A stretch of DNA of 64,000 nucleotides from Polaribacter sp. SA4-12 (GCF_002163675.1 NZ_CP019334.1:3267501-3331500), one strand, 5' to 3'. Counted from the stretch's first letter, positions 43,562 through 53,502 are shown. Translations and numbers: made by a program. Notes: generated by a model from the sequence alone, not told the origin.

Positions 43562-46500
43562 TTACTTTATTAATATTTTTTTAGAGATTACACCTTCTGA
43601 TGTTGCAATATTAACAATATAAACTGATGTTGAAATTTTGTTCGTTTTAAATGTTATTTCAGCATTCTTTAAAACTTCATTATCCGTTAAATTGATGATT
43701 TTTTGACCTGTAAAAGTATATACTGAGATGTTACTTATTATTTTTTTATTTATATTTTTAACTACAAGTTCTTTTGTTTTTGAATTTTGATAAACATTAA
43801 AACTTCGATTTAACAATTCATCTTCTATAGATAAAACTTGATCATTAAAAGTGATGAAAAAACGATTAGAATATGTTCCTTTAGGTAAATTTAAAACAAT
43901 AGGATTAGAAGTGTTATAATAAATATTTTCATCTATATCAAAGATAAATACATTATTAGAGATGTTTTCTTTTTCATCAAGCACTATAAATATATCTTCT
44001 GTTGTACCTATTTTTAATGTTATAGGAACTAATAAATCTTCTTTAATTTCTTGAACACCAGCAATCACTAATTTTTCTCCATTTTCATCAAATTGAAAAT
44101 AAATATCAGAATCTTTAATTTCAACCTTTTTACTATCAAAACCAGTTTCTGTTGCAAATGTTTTTCCTTTTGAAAAAGAAATTCCTACTTGAGAATGAAT
44201 ATATATATCATCAGAGTTCTTGGCTTCAAAACCAAATTTTAAAATAGCGTATTCTGATGATTTATTTTTTTCTTTTATATTTTCTGTTCTAAAGAAATGA
44301 GAATCTTCAGCTTCAGTTATAAAAGCTCTTTGTTGGTTTTTAAAATTCACAGTTGCTGCTAAACCTGTAGCTGTTTCTGCAAAGAAACCTTGACCAATAG
44401 CAATGTATTCTCCAGGAGCAGTATATCTTCTATTACCTAATCCTGTAATTCCATTTATGTTTGAATTTGCAGCAATTCCCATAGTTGAATTTCTATAACT
44501 ATAACCACCAATGTAACCACTTTTATAATGACCTTGGTTATTATTTCCTTTATTTGTTTCATTATGATGTTCCCAAAAATATAATGTTGCTAAGTTAGAG
44601 CTATCTGCAAATAGTTGATTAACATTTATTGCAGATGGATAGGGGTTACCTAATAAGCTAGTATTATCAGCATCTATTGAGAAAGAAATATCACCATCAT
44701 TAGGGACTCCCTTAAAAGTATAGTTTTGAGCTGATCCTGGGCTTTTTAATAAATACCCTTCTCCGGGATTAAATGTTCCTGTTTCATGTTTTTGAGACCA
44801 ACTAGTACCATCAAGTCCATTTAAATATCCATAAATCCAATAACTTGATAATGTTAAAGGGCTTGTTGAGCCATCATAACCAGAAGTAAATGTTAAATCC
44901 AATGGAGTAGAAGTAGCAGAGGTAGGTGTTGTACCGTCTTTCATAACTCCTTTTACAGTAAATGTAGCAGTACCTATTTCTTTTACAGGTGATGACCAAT
45001 AGTTGTATCTATAAATACTTGTTAAATCACTGTTTTGGTCTACATAAAGATTACCAGAACCGGTATTAAAGTTTGTACCTGTTGTATGTGTTTGTATTAG
45101 TTGAGATGTGCCAACTAATCTAATATCTCCATTGTTGTTAATACCATTAGCTACTTTTAGTCGATATCCTGTATTTACCACTAGTTTTCCTCCATATTCT
45201 ACTTCAACTTCTCTTACATCGGCATTTTCAGTTAAAGAAAGTGTACCATTTGCTGTACTTTTAACTAATAGTTTATAACAATCATCAGTTATGTCTGGTA
45301 CGTTTAATGCACCTGACCCGTTATAAAACTGAGAATCATCTACAACTATAGTATCAAAATATTCTAAAGTAAAATAATCGTCATCTAAGAAACTAACCTC
45401 TGTTGCAGTATAAACTCCTTTTGAAAGACTTAAATTATATGTGGTTTTTGTAATTGAAGAAAAATCACTAGTATTATCTACTACTAATTGTAGTGAAGCA
45501 CAAGATGATTTTTTTGATAAATCTAAATCTGACGCATTTATAGAAACAGAAACTGATCCTAAATTATTTCGTTTACTAACTTTCCATTTAGTATCTAATC
45601 TTTCTAGATAATTTGTAGATACTGAAGATGAAAAATCATAAGTAGCATCTTTTACGTCTTCACCCCAAAATAAAAAATCACCATCACTTAAAGCTTTAGG
45701 GGTGTTTATTCTTATAATACCTGTTCCTTGAGAATCTGTGTGATTTGAGCCATCTGATGCTTGACCAATACCTGCTACTTTATGGTCAAAATCTCCATTG
45801 TCATCTTCATTGTAAAAATCATTCGTAACTAAGGCAATATCATACTTTGCTGACACATAATTATCTATGATTATTTTTTCGGCTAAATTTAAATCTCTAT
45901 CAAATATAATTACTTCTGAAATATCTCCTGTAAATGTCCTTCCATTATATGTACCACCTAAATACAATTTACTTTCATAGGTAGTTGGTCTTGTTTGACT
46001 TATAAAATGTATTTGATTATTATGAGTACCTGTATTGGTTGCAGAACCATTAACAAAAGATGACCCTGTATTTGTAGACCAAGTATCATTATTTGCCCCG
46101 TTTCCTGGAGATTGCCAATTGTTGTCTCCACTACTAGCTCTTCTTATACTTTTGTCTCCGTTCAAACCAATAACGGTCTCAAAACTATTTCTTGTTTTTG
46201 GATTATTTACTACCAAGATTGTTTTTGCGGTTACGTTATTTGCTGTTACAAACTGTCTATTTAGAGCTGTGGCCGTTAAAGTAGCGTAACCGTTAATAAT
46301 ACCTTCTGTATAAACTGCTGTTCCGGTGTTAGTTGCAGTCTTATTATTACCAGATGCATCTAACCAAGTGCTTACAGTTTGTCCATCTGTAGGTAGAATA
46401 TCTGCATTTCTCATATTATTTGGTAAATACCAAACTTCTAAATCTGACGAACCATCTGTATTACCAACACCTCCAGGGCCTAAATAACCTTCTGATCCAG

Positions 46501-47029
46501 GAGTAATAGGGGTAGAATAACAAAGGTTTAAAATAACCTCATTAATAGTACCTCCATCTTGATTAGCATCATCTGTAATTTCTAAGACCCAATTACCATT
46601 TGAATTTTCACCATTAAAAGTGGTTAAACTTCCTTCTGGTTGATAATCTCCAGAAAGTGCAGAATTACCTTTTGGTAATGTTTTTGTAGAGTCATCATTA
46701 AAAATAACATTCTCATAATTATTTAATTTACCTCCATTATCTGTAGACAATTCTACTCTTGTTCCTAAAGGGGAAACTAAAAAAATATCTAAATCGTCAT
46801 TATAAGTATGTGTAATATCTACTGTTATGTTTACATCTGTTAATGTGTAAGAATCGGGTACGTTTATAGTTGTGTTATATACAGATCCAGATCCAGATGA
46901 AGAAATTGTGGTACTTGGGGTTTCGGAGTAATCTCTACAAATGTTTTGCCCAAAAGACTTAATACTTATAAGGAAAAATATAAATAATAAAAACTCAATT
47001 GCGTACTTATTGTGTGTTCGTTTTAACAT
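43562..47029 (-). CDS. Secreted multidomain protein with T9SS sorting domain, P-domain and LamG-like domain
   Basis: 1155 residues with a signal peptide (cleavage near SFGQNI). Residues about 35-170 are a proprotein-convertase P-domain (VPDSYTLTDVNITVDITHTY, DLDIFLVSPLGT, NGNWVLEITDDAN). Next is a concanavalin/LamG-like region (about 190-400; VWYLPNNMRN, IIFDRDLNLAEKIIIDNYVS), then beta-rich repeats. The last 75 residues are a type A T9SS sorting domain (NISVYTFTGQKI, STSVYIVNIATSEGVISKKI). No protease domain accompanies the P-domain. It is probably a surface adhesin or polymer-binding protein. Confidence 0.9.
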   Translation of the reverse strand: MLKRTHNKYAIEFLLFIFFLISIKSFGQNICRDYSETPSTTISSSGSGSVYNTTINVPDSYTLTDVNITVDITHTYNDDLDIFLVSPLGTRVELSTDNGGKLNNYENVIFNDDSTKTLPKGNSALSGDYQPEGSLTTFNGENSNGNWVLEITDDANQDGGTINEVILNLCYSTPITPGSEGYLGPGGVGNTDGSSDLEVWYLPNNMRNADILPTDGQTVSTWLDASGNNKTATNTGTAVYTEGIINGYATLTATALNRQFVTANNVTAKTILVVNNPKTRNSFETVIGLNGDKSIRRASSGDNNWQSPGNGANNDTWSTNTGSSFVNGSATNTGTHNNQIHFISQTRPTTYESKLYLGGTYNGRTFTGDISEVIIFDRDLNLAEKIIIDNYVSAKYDIALVTNDFYNEDDNGDFDHKVAGIGQASDGSNHTDSQGTGIIRINTPKALSDGDFLFWGEDVKDATYDFSSSVSTNYLERLDTKWKVSKRNNLGSVSVSINASDLDLSKKSSCASLQLVVDNTSDFSSITKTTYNLSLSKGVYTATEVSFLDDDYFTLEYFDTIVVDDSQFYNGSGALNVPDITDDCYKLLVKSTANGTLSLTENADVREVEVEYGGKLVVNTGYRLKVANGINNNGDIRLVGTSQLIQTHTTGTNFNTGSGNLYVDQNSDLTSIYRYNYWSSPVKEIGTATFTVKGVMKDGTTPTSATSTPLDLTFTSGYDGSTSPLTLSSYWIYGYLNGLDGTSWSQKHETGTFNPGEGYLLKSPGSAQNYTFKGVPNDGDISFSIDADNTSLLGNPYPSAINVNQLFADSSNLATLYFWEHHNETNKGNNNQGHYKSGYIGGYSYRNSTMGIAANSNINGITGLGNRRYTAPGEYIAIGQGFFAETATGLAATVNFKNQQRAFITEAEDSHFFRTENIKEKNKSSEYAILKFGFEAKNSDDIYIHSQVGISFSKGKTFATETGFDSKKVEIKDSDIYFQFDENGEKLVIAGVQEIKEDLLVPITLKIGTTEDIFIVLDEKENISNNVFIFDIDENIYYNTSNPIVLNLPKGTYSNRFFITFNDQVLSIEDELLNRSFNVYQNSKTKELVVKNINKKIISNISVYTFTGQKIINLTDNEVLKNAEITFKTNKISTSVYIVNIATSEGVISKKILIK

Positions 47030-47227
47030 ATTATAAATTGTTAATACTACACTTAAGATACTTATGGGGAGTGGATGCTTAAGATATTGTAAATTGATTA
47101 TTTTTTTCTAAACTTATAATTTAGACACTATTAAATAGTATTTGTTATTTAGAATTATAAAAGGAAGAGGTGTTTAATTATCAAAAAATCTTCCTATACA
47201 AATATAATGATTATTAGGAAATATAAA

Positions 47228-47272
47228 ATAAAATAGGGTGTTAAAAATTAAATTTTTAACACCCTATTTTAT
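47228..47272. terminator. Terminator after the PurF-like gene
   Basis: An almost perfect 20-bp inverted repeat (AAAATAGGGTGTTAAAAATT and its complement) lies at 47230-47270, 25 bp after the stop of the gene at 47296-49194. The rest of the 266-bp gap should hold the promoter of the T9SS gene. Confidence 0.85.
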
Positions 47273-47295
47273 TTTATAAAACACCTATTTATTCA

Positions 47296-49194
47296 CTAAT
47301 AAGCTCTCTTGTCATTCCCTTCATAGAAATTAATAAAAGCTTGGTTAACAACTCTTCTACCTCCAGGAGTAGGATAGTTTCCTGTGAAATACCAATCTCC
47401 TAAATTATCTGGACATGCTTTATGCAAACCTTCTATAGATTGATAAATAACTTCAACATCTGCATTTATATCGTCTGTTTTTAACATTTCTGCAATTTTT
47501 GCAGAAATCTCTTCAGCAGTAAAAGGTTTGTATATTCCTTTTACATAGTTTACAATATCCTCATCAATTTTAGACTGCTGATCTTTACACTTTTTATAAA
47601 CTTCTTCTATAATGTTTTCTTGATTTGTGTCTTTTAATAATTCTATAGCAGCTTTAAAAGCAATAAAGGCGTCAATTCGTGCCATGTCAATTCCATAACA
47701 ATCTGGGTAACGAATTTGTGGTGCAGAAGAAACTACGACTATCTTTTTAGGACTTAATCTGTCTAAAATTCTAATAATACTTTTCTTTAAAGTAGTTCCA
47801 CGAACAATACTATCATCAATAATAACAAGATTGTCAGTAGGTTTTACAACACCATAAGTAATGTCGTAAACGTGCTCTACTAAATCATCTCTACTGCTGT
47901 CATCAGCAATAAAAGTTCTTAATTTTGCATCTTTAATTGCTATTTTTTCAAAACGAGCTCTTTCAGATAAAATTTCGGTTACTTGTTCTGCGGATAAATT
48001 TTTACCTCCTTTTAATATTTTAGTTGTTTTTTGTTGATTTAATAAATCTTCAGCAGCTTCTATCATTCCGTAAAAAGACGTTTCTGCGGTATTTGGGATA
48101 AAAGAAAAAACAGAATTTGAAATGTCACTATCAATAGATTTTAAAATTTTAGGAAATACATATTTTCCTAAATTTTTACGTTCCTTATAAATAGAAGCAT
48201 CACTTCCTCTAGAAAAATAGATGCGCTCAAAAGAACAAGCTAAATTTTCTCTTGGTTCTAAAATTTTCTTAATTGAAGTTACTCCACTTTTTTTAATAAT
48301 TAAAGCATGACCTCTTTCTAATTCTTGAACCTGATCAATTTTTACATTAAAAACGGTTTGTATTACTGGTCTTTCAGACGCAACGACAACAACTTCATCA
48401 TCTTCATAAAAGTAAGTAGGTCTAATTCCGTTAGGATCTCTTAAAACAAAAGCATCTCCATGACCAACTAAACCAGCCATTGCATAACCTCCGTCCCAGT
48501 TTTTAGCAGATCTTTTTAATACTTTTTTAAGGCTTAAGTTTTCTTCTATATATGGTGAAGCATCTTTTTTATTAAATCCTTCTTTTTTAGCTTCTTGGTA
48601 TAATTTAGAAACTTCATCTTCTAAAAAATGACCAATTTTTTCCATAACAGTTACAGTGTCTGTAAACTCTTTTGGATGCTGACCTAACTCAACCAATTCT
48701 TCTAATAATTGTTTAGAATTCGTCATGTTAAAGTTACCTGCAACAATTAGGTTTTTGTGTTTCCAGTTACTTTGGCGTAAAAAAGGATGTACACTTTCTA
48801 TACTGTTTTTACCAAAAGTTCCATAACGAACGTGTCCTAAAAACAAGTTTCCTATGTATGGCATATTTTCTTCTTGCCAAGCAACATCATCTTTTTTATC
48901 AGGGTTTTGTTCTAAAACACTGTTTAAACGATCATTAATTTGAGCAAAAACATCTTGTATTGGAGTTGCTTTGTTAGATCGAACTCTACTAATATATCTA
49001 GTACCAGGTTCTACATTCAATTTTAAGCTGGCAAAACCTGCACCATCTTGACCACGATTGTGCTGTTTTTCCATTAATAAATACATTTTATTAATTCCGT
49101 AAAAAGCAGAGCCGTATTTGTCTTTATAAAACTGTAAAGGTTTCTTTAATCGAACAAGTGCAATTCCACATTCGTGTTTTATAGCATCACTCAT
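47296..49194 (-). CDS. Amidophosphoribosyltransferase-like protein, long Bacteroidota form
   Basis: 632 residues, longer than classical PurF (about 470-510). The N-terminal class II glutamine amidotransferase domain has the catalytic cysteine at residue 9 after a short propeptide (HECGIALVRL), with RGQDGAGFASL and GHVRYGTFG. The phosphoribosyltransferase part has the PRPP loop VIIDDSIVRGTT near residue 455. A C-terminal extension of about 100 residues follows. It may catalyse the first purine step or be a specialised paralogue. I therefore give no symbol. It lies downstream of the PfkB gene with a hairpin between. Confidence 0.85.
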   Translation of the reverse strand: MSDAIKHECGIALVRLKKPLQFYKDKYGSAFYGINKMYLLMEKQHNRGQDGAGFASLKLNVEPGTRYISRVRSNKATPIQDVFAQINDRLNSVLEQNPDKKDDVAWQEENMPYIGNLFLGHVRYGTFGKNSIESVHPFLRQSNWKHKNLIVAGNFNMTNSKQLLEELVELGQHPKEFTDTVTVMEKIGHFLEDEVSKLYQEAKKEGFNKKDASPYIEENLSLKKVLKRSAKNWDGGYAMAGLVGHGDAFVLRDPNGIRPTYFYEDDEVVVVASERPVIQTVFNVKIDQVQELERGHALIIKKSGVTSIKKILEPRENLACSFERIYFSRGSDASIYKERKNLGKYVFPKILKSIDSDISNSVFSFIPNTAETSFYGMIEAAEDLLNQQKTTKILKGGKNLSAEQVTEILSERARFEKIAIKDAKLRTFIADDSSRDDLVEHVYDITYGVVKPTDNLVIIDDSIVRGTTLKKSIIRILDRLSPKKIVVVSSAPQIRYPDCYGIDMARIDAFIAFKAAIELLKDTNQENIIEEVYKKCKDQQSKIDEDIVNYVKGIYKPFTAEEISAKIAEMLKTDDINADVEVIYQSIEGLHKACPDNLGDWYFTGNYPTPGGRRVVNQAFINFYEGNDKRAY

Positions 49195-49244
49195 TTTTGT
49201 TGTAGTTTTTTGTAGTTGTTGTGTTGTAGTTGTTGTAATAAAAA

Positions 49245-49266
49245 ATCCGCAGTAAAAACTGCGGAT
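49245..49266. terminator. Hairpin between the PfkB and PurF-like genes
   Basis: ATCCGCAGT (49245-49253) and ACTGCGGAT (49258-49266) form a 9-bp stem with an AAAA loop and a T-rich tail on the minus strand. It is a likely terminator or attenuator of the PfkB transcript. Confidence 0.8.
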
Positions 49267-49270
49267 TAAA

Positions 49271-50197
49271 TTAAGATATTTTTATGTCAAATTGTGTTAA
49301 TTCTTTAAAAGCTTGCAAACGCGTTTTAACTTCATCTGCTGTAAGCTCTTGCATACGTTCTGTACCAAACTTTTCTACACAGAAAGAGGCTAAGTTAGAA
49401 CCATATATAATGGCATTCTTCATATTGTTAAATGAGATATCTTCTGTTTTTGCTAAAAATCCGCAAAAACCACCTGCAAATGTATCTCCTGCTCCTGTTG
49501 GATCAAAAACTTCTGCTAAAGGTAAAGCTGGTGCATAAAACATGTTTCCATCATTAAAAAGTAAAGCTCCATGTTCACCTTTTTTAATAACCACATATTT
49601 TGGTCCCATTTCATGAATCTTCTTCGCTGCATTTACTAAAGAATATTCTCCAGATAATTGACGCGCTTCTTCATCATTAATAGTAATTACATCTACTCTT
49701 TTTAAAACAGTATGTAAATCATCTAAAGCAATATCCATCCAAAAGTTCATAGTATCTAAAACTACTAATTTTGGTCTTTCTGCCATTTGATCTAAAACAG
49801 ATGCTTGTGTTAAAGGATGTAAATTTCCTAACATTACAATACCTGCATCTTTAAAGTTTTCAGGAACTACTGGTGCAAATGTTTCTAAGACATTTAATTC
49901 TGTAATTAAAGTATCTCTCGAGTTCATATCATTATGATATTTACCACTCCAGAAAAAAGTTTTACCTTCTTTGTCAACTTCAATTCCATCAGTATTAATT
50001 CCTTTAGAATTCATCATTTCTAAATATGAAGCAGGAAAATCTCCTCCAACAACAGAAACAACACCTGTTTCTACTCCAAATTGACTTGCGGCTAAACCTA
50101 CATAAGTTCCAGAACCACCAAGTATTTTATCTGTTTTTCCAAAAGGTGTTTCAATAGCATCAAATGCTACTGTACCAACTGCTAATAATTTGCTCAT
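49271..50197 (-). CDS. PfkB-family carbohydrate or nucleoside kinase
   Basis: 308 residues of the ribokinase fold. The signature DPTGAGDTFAGGF lies near residue 236, with the catalytic aspartate in GAGD. The N-terminal motif GGSGTYVGLAASQFG (near 28) fits the sugar-binding glycine pair. Substrate is unclear: the family includes ribokinases, fructokinases and nucleoside kinases, and the purine-gene neighbour makes a nucleoside or ribose substrate conceivable. The start codon overlaps the promoter region of the divergent sufE gene. Confidence 0.88.
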   Translation of the reverse strand: MSKLLAVGTVAFDAIETPFGKTDKILGGSGTYVGLAASQFGVETGVVSVVGGDFPASYLEMMNSKGINTDGIEVDKEGKTFFWSGKYHNDMNSRDTLITELNVLETFAPVVPENFKDAGIVMLGNLHPLTQASVLDQMAERPKLVVLDTMNFWMDIALDDLHTVLKRVDVITINDEEARQLSGEYSLVNAAKKIHEMGPKYVVIKKGEHGALLFNDGNMFYAPALPLAEVFDPTGAGDTFAGGFCGFLAKTEDISFNNMKNAIIYGSNLASFCVEKFGTERMQELTADEVKTRLQAFKELTQFDIKIS

Positions 50198-50222
50198 TTC
50201 TTAAATTTAATCAGTAATTTTG
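50190..50222 (+). promoter_or_regulatory. Flavobacterial-type promoter for the sufE gene cluster
   Basis: TTG at 50190-50192 and TAATTTTG at 50215-50222, 22 bases apart. The -33 element lies across the first codons of the divergent PfkB gene, and the sufE ATG is 51 bp further. Confidence 0.55.
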
Positions 50223-50272
50223 CACGATACATGCAAAAAGCTTTTTATAAAGCGCAAAAATAAGTTTAAAAA

Positions 50273-50692
50273 ATGACTATCAAAGAAATACAAGAAGAAA
50301 TTATTGACGAGTTTTCTATGTTTGATGATTGGATGGAACGTTATGAATACATTATAGAGTTAGGTAAATCTTTGCCAATTATTGAAGAGAAAAACAAGTT
50401 GGATGAGAATTTAATAAAAGGTTGCCAGTCTAAAGTTTGGTTGTTTTCTGAACTAGATAACGATATTATTAAATTTTCTGCGGATAGTGATGCGATTTTA
50501 ACCAAAGGAATTGTGGCACTATTATTGCGCGTTTATTCAAATCAAAAACCAGGAGATATTTTAACAGCCAATACAGATTTTATTGATGAAATTGGTTTAA
50601 AAGAACATTTATCACCAACAAGAGCAAATGGATTAGTTTCCATGATTAAGTACATAAAAATGTATGCAATAGCACAACAAACTAAATTATAG
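50273..50692 (+). CDS. sufE: SufE-family sulfur acceptor protein
   Basis: SufE accepts persulfide sulfur from the cysteine desulfurase SufS and passes it to the SufBCD scaffold for Fe-S cluster assembly. The 139-residue protein has the active-site cysteine C51 in IKGCQSKVW and the C-terminal SPTRANGLVSMIKYIK. The next gene is a DUF59 assembly factor, which supports a Fe-S role. The desulfurase itself is not in this window. Confidence 0.93.
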   Translation: MTIKEIQEEIIDEFSMFDDWMERYEYIIELGKSLPIIEEKNKLDENLIKGCQSKVWLFSELDNDIIKFSADSDAILTKGIVALLLRVYSNQKPGDILTANTDFIDEIGLKEHLSPTRANGLVSMIKYIKMYAIAQQTKL

Positions 50693-50708
50693 AATTAAGA
50701 TTTTAAAG

Positions 50709-51029
50709 ATGACAGATAAAGAATTAGAAGAAATAGGAGACAAAATTGTAAATGTTTTAAAAACAATTTATGATCCAGAAATACCTGTAGATATTTACGA
50801 ATTAGGTTTAATTTATGATGTTTTTGTTTCTGAGGATAACAATGCAAAAATATTAATGACCTTAACATCTCCAAATTGCCCAGTTGCAGAAAGTTTACCT
50901 ATAGATATTGAAGAGAAAGTAAAATCATTGAAAGAAATTAATAGTTGTGAAGTAGAAATTACTTTCGATCCTACTTGGACACAAGACATGATGAGTGAAG
51001 AAGCAAAACTAGAATTAGGAATGCTTTAA
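50709..51029 (+). CDS. DUF59 (MIP18/SufT-like) iron-sulfur assembly factor
   Basis: 106 residues. Motifs of the family are YDPEIPVDIYELGLIY near residue 22 and TLTSPNCPVAESLP near 55, with the conserved cysteine. Such proteins help in maturation of Fe-S proteins. It lies 16 bp after sufE and is probably in the same transcript. Confidence 0.92.
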   Translation: MTDKELEEIGDKIVNVLKTIYDPEIPVDIYELGLIYDVFVSEDNNAKILMTLTSPNCPVAESLPIDIEEKVKSLKEINSCEVEITFDPTWTQDMMSEEAKLELGML

Positions 51030-51116
51030 AATAAGTTGACATTTAATGTCGATTCGAGTAATTTGGATTTTTCTTCGAAATTGTATCGAGTACAACATTG
51101 AAATTAGGAATAATAT

Positions 51117-51626
51117 ATGGCAGAAGAAATTATAAACAGAGTTACAAATAGTAAATTAAAAACTTTTGATTTAGAAGAAATCTATCCTGAAGGGAAAAGA
51201 GTTTTGTTTGATGTAAAAGATTGGTTGTTTCAAGAGTTAATTTTGAAAGAAACAGATTTTAGAGAATCTGTAAAAAACCATGATTGGTCTCAATATAAAA
51301 AAACATTTGTTGCAATTACCTGCTCTGTAGATGCTATTATTCCTTCTTGGGCTTTTATGTTAGTTGCTTCAGAATTAATTCCGTTTGCAAATAAGGTTGT
51401 TATTGGTGATAAAGAATTGTTAGAAACAGTTCTTTATCAAGAATTAATAAGCTTCTTAGATTTTAAAGAATTTGCAGATGCGCCAGTAATCATAAAAGGA
51501 TGTGCAAATAAGCCGATACCTAATTCAGCCTATGCTTTTTTAATAGAAAAATTACAGCCAATAGCTAAATCCATTATGTTTGGAGAAGCTTGTTCAACAG
51601 TACCTTTATATAAATCAAAAAAATAA
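51117..51626 (+). CDS. DUF2480 family protein
   Basis: 169 residues, cytoplasmic, with the family start EEIINRVTNSKLKTFDLEEIYPEG and a central VAITCSVDAIIPSWAFML. Near the C-terminus two cysteines (IKGCANKPIP and FGEACSTVPL) are conserved in my recollection of the family. The function is unknown. Its place after sufE and DUF59 suggests a link with Fe-S or sulfur metabolism. The 87 bp between DUF59 and this gene show no clear signal. Confidence 0.85.
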   Translation: MAEEIINRVTNSKLKTFDLEEIYPEGKRVLFDVKDWLFQELILKETDFRESVKNHDWSQYKKTFVAITCSVDAIIPSWAFMLVASELIPFANKVVIGDKELLETVLYQELISFLDFKEFADAPVIIKGCANKPIPNSAYAFLIEKLQPIAKSIMFGEACSTVPLYKSKK

Positions 51627-51635
51627 TCCCTCATT

Positions 51636-52511
51636 ATGAAAAGAATTTTTTTCATTTTTTTCATTCTTTTTACAACAATTCTAATCGGTCAAGAAAAGAA
51701 AAACAAAAAGAAGAAAGACAGCGTTCGTATTCCTGTATGGAAAATACATGGGCGTTTTGCGTTTGTATTTAATCAATCTTCATTTTCTAATTGGGCTTCT
51801 GGTGGAGAAAACACAATTGCAGGAAACTTTAATGTTAATTATGATTTTAACTATAAGAGAGATAATATTAACTGGGATAGTAGAGTAATTACAGGTTATG
51901 GTTTAAGTCATTTAAGTGAAAAAGGATATCGAAAAACGAATGACCGTTTTGAACTTAATACATTATTGGGTGTAAAAACTACTAAATATTGGTTCTTCTC
52001 TTTTATAGGGAATTTTAAAACTCAATATTCTAAAGGTTTCGACTACAAAAAAGATCCTAAAGTTCTAGTTTCGGACTTTTTCTCACCAGCTTATTTAACT
52101 TTTGGTCCAGGTATGTTATGGAAGAAGTCTGATAAGTTAAGTATTAATATTGCTCCTGCAACAGCAAGATATACTTTTGTAAATGATGTTTTTACTGGGA
52201 AATTTGGTGTTGAAGAAGGCGAAAATACGGCTTTCAGTTTAGGTTTTAACCTTTCTGGCTATTACAAGTTTGGTTTAATGACGAACATAGAAATGGAAAA
52301 CGTATTAACTGCATATTCAGATTATTTAGCGAACGTTGGTAACATCGATTTAGATTATCAAACAAATATTCGTTTTAAAGTGAATAAGCATGTTAAAATG
52401 CACATGACTTTTCATACAATTATTGATGATAATGCTTCTAGTAGAATACAATTTAGACAATTATTTGGTCTTGGTGTAAACTATAGTTTTCATCAAAAAG
52501 TGACTTATTAA
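51636..52511 (+). CDS. DUF3078 outer membrane beta-barrel protein (first of a pair)
   Basis: 291 residues with a signal peptide (cleavage near ILIGQEKK), a short Lys-rich stretch and a series of amphipathic strands with aromatic ends (WASGGENTIAGNFNVNYDF, FSFIGNFKTQYSKGFDY), typical of an outer membrane barrel. The SFSNWASGGENT segment is a DUF3078 hallmark. It starts 9 bp after DUF2480. It is a distant relative of the next gene. The transported or bound substrate is unknown. Confidence 0.85.
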   Translation: MKRIFFIFFILFTTILIGQEKKNKKKKDSVRIPVWKIHGRFAFVFNQSSFSNWASGGENTIAGNFNVNYDFNYKRDNINWDSRVITGYGLSHLSEKGYRKTNDRFELNTLLGVKTTKYWFFSFIGNFKTQYSKGFDYKKDPKVLVSDFFSPAYLTFGPGMLWKKSDKLSINIAPATARYTFVNDVFTGKFGVEEGENTAFSLGFNLSGYYKFGLMTNIEMENVLTAYSDYLANVGNIDLDYQTNIRFKVNKHVKMHMTFHTIIDDNASSRIQFRQLFGLGVNYSFHQKVTY

Positions 52512-52516
52512 ATTTT

Positions 52517-52549
52517 TTGTTGTCTAAATAGAAGAAAAGTGTACTTTCG
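52517..52549 (+). promoter_or_regulatory. Probable promoter of the second DUF3078 gene
   Basis: TTG at 52517-52519 or 52520-52522 and TACTTTCG at 52542-52549 (one base off TAnnTTTG), about 19-22 bases apart and 28 bp before the ATG at 52578. Confidence 0.5.
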
Positions 52550-52577
52550 CACGCTCAAAATAAAAAAATTAAAAAAA

Positions 52578-53480
52578 ATGAAAAAATTATCAATCTTATT
52601 TTTATTGGTATGTTTTAGCTTTTCAGTGAATGCTCAAACTGCCGAAGAATTAAAAAAAGAACAAGCTCCTAAAAAAGCTGAAATTGCTAAATTAAACGGA
52701 GAAGTAAAAGCTTTACAAGCAAAAATAGATGCACTTCCAGGATGGAGAAAAGGTGCTTTTGGTACAATTGGTGGTAGTCTATCTGGTTTTAATAACTGGT
52801 ATTCTAGAACTGCACCAACAGCTTCTGCAGGTAACATTGGTATTACTGTAAATGGTTTTGCAAACTTAATTGAAGATGACTTTTTCTGGAGAAATTCAGC
52901 AGCAATTAATTTAGGTTGGGTAAAATTAGATGAAAAAGGTGTTTCTGGAGATGAAGGTTTTGATACAGCTACAGATGTTTTTACAATTAGTTCTTTATAT
53001 GGTAAAAGATTAAATAAAAAATGGGCAGTTTCTGCTTTAACAGAATACAGAACAACTATAATAGATAACTTTAATGATCCAGGTTATTTAGATTTTGGTG
53101 TTGGTATGACATGGACGCCAACAAACAATTTGGTTGTTGTAATGCACCCAGGAAACTACAATTTTGTTTTTAGTAATGGAGATACTGTTTTTGCATCTTC
53201 TTTAGGAGCAAAAATTGTTGCAGATTACACAAAAAAATATGGTAAATTAAGTGTAAAATCTAACTTATCTGTTTTTCAAAGTTATAAAACTTCTGATTTA
53301 TCTAACTGGACTTGGACAAACTCTTTTGGTTACAAAATCTGGAAAGGAATTGGTTTAGGATTAGAAGTTGGTTTGCGTAAAAACAAACAAGAAGCTGCAT
53401 ATTCTCAAGGTGTAACTTTAGCAAACGGAGACAATAAATTGCAATCTTACTATTTATTAGGTATGAGCTATGCTTTTTAA
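52578..53480 (+). CDS. DUF3078 outer membrane beta-barrel protein (second of the pair)
   Basis: 300 residues from the ATG at 52578 (a GTG at 52539 would place 13 residues before the signal peptide). After the signal (cleavage near VNAQTA) is a short coiled coil (EELKKEQAPKKAEIAKLNGE) that the first DUF3078 gene lacks, then the barrel domain with GSLSGFNNWYSR and repeated aromatic strands. Codon use is strongly biased, suggesting high expression, and a promoter-like signal and terminator make it a separate transcript. Confidence 0.87.
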   Translation: MKKLSILFLLVCFSFSVNAQTAEELKKEQAPKKAEIAKLNGEVKALQAKIDALPGWRKGAFGTIGGSLSGFNNWYSRTAPTASAGNIGITVNGFANLIEDDFFWRNSAAINLGWVKLDEKGVSGDEGFDTATDVFTISSLYGKRLNKKWAVSALTEYRTTIIDNFNDPGYLDFGVGMTWTPTNNLVVVMHPGNYNFVFSNGDTVFASSLGAKIVADYTKKYGKLSVKSNLSVFQSYKTSDLSNWTWTNSFGYKIWKGIGLGLEVGLRKNKQEAAYSQGVTLANGDNKLQSYYLLGMSYAF

Positions 53481-53502
53481 TTAGAACAATAATATATTTA
53501 CG

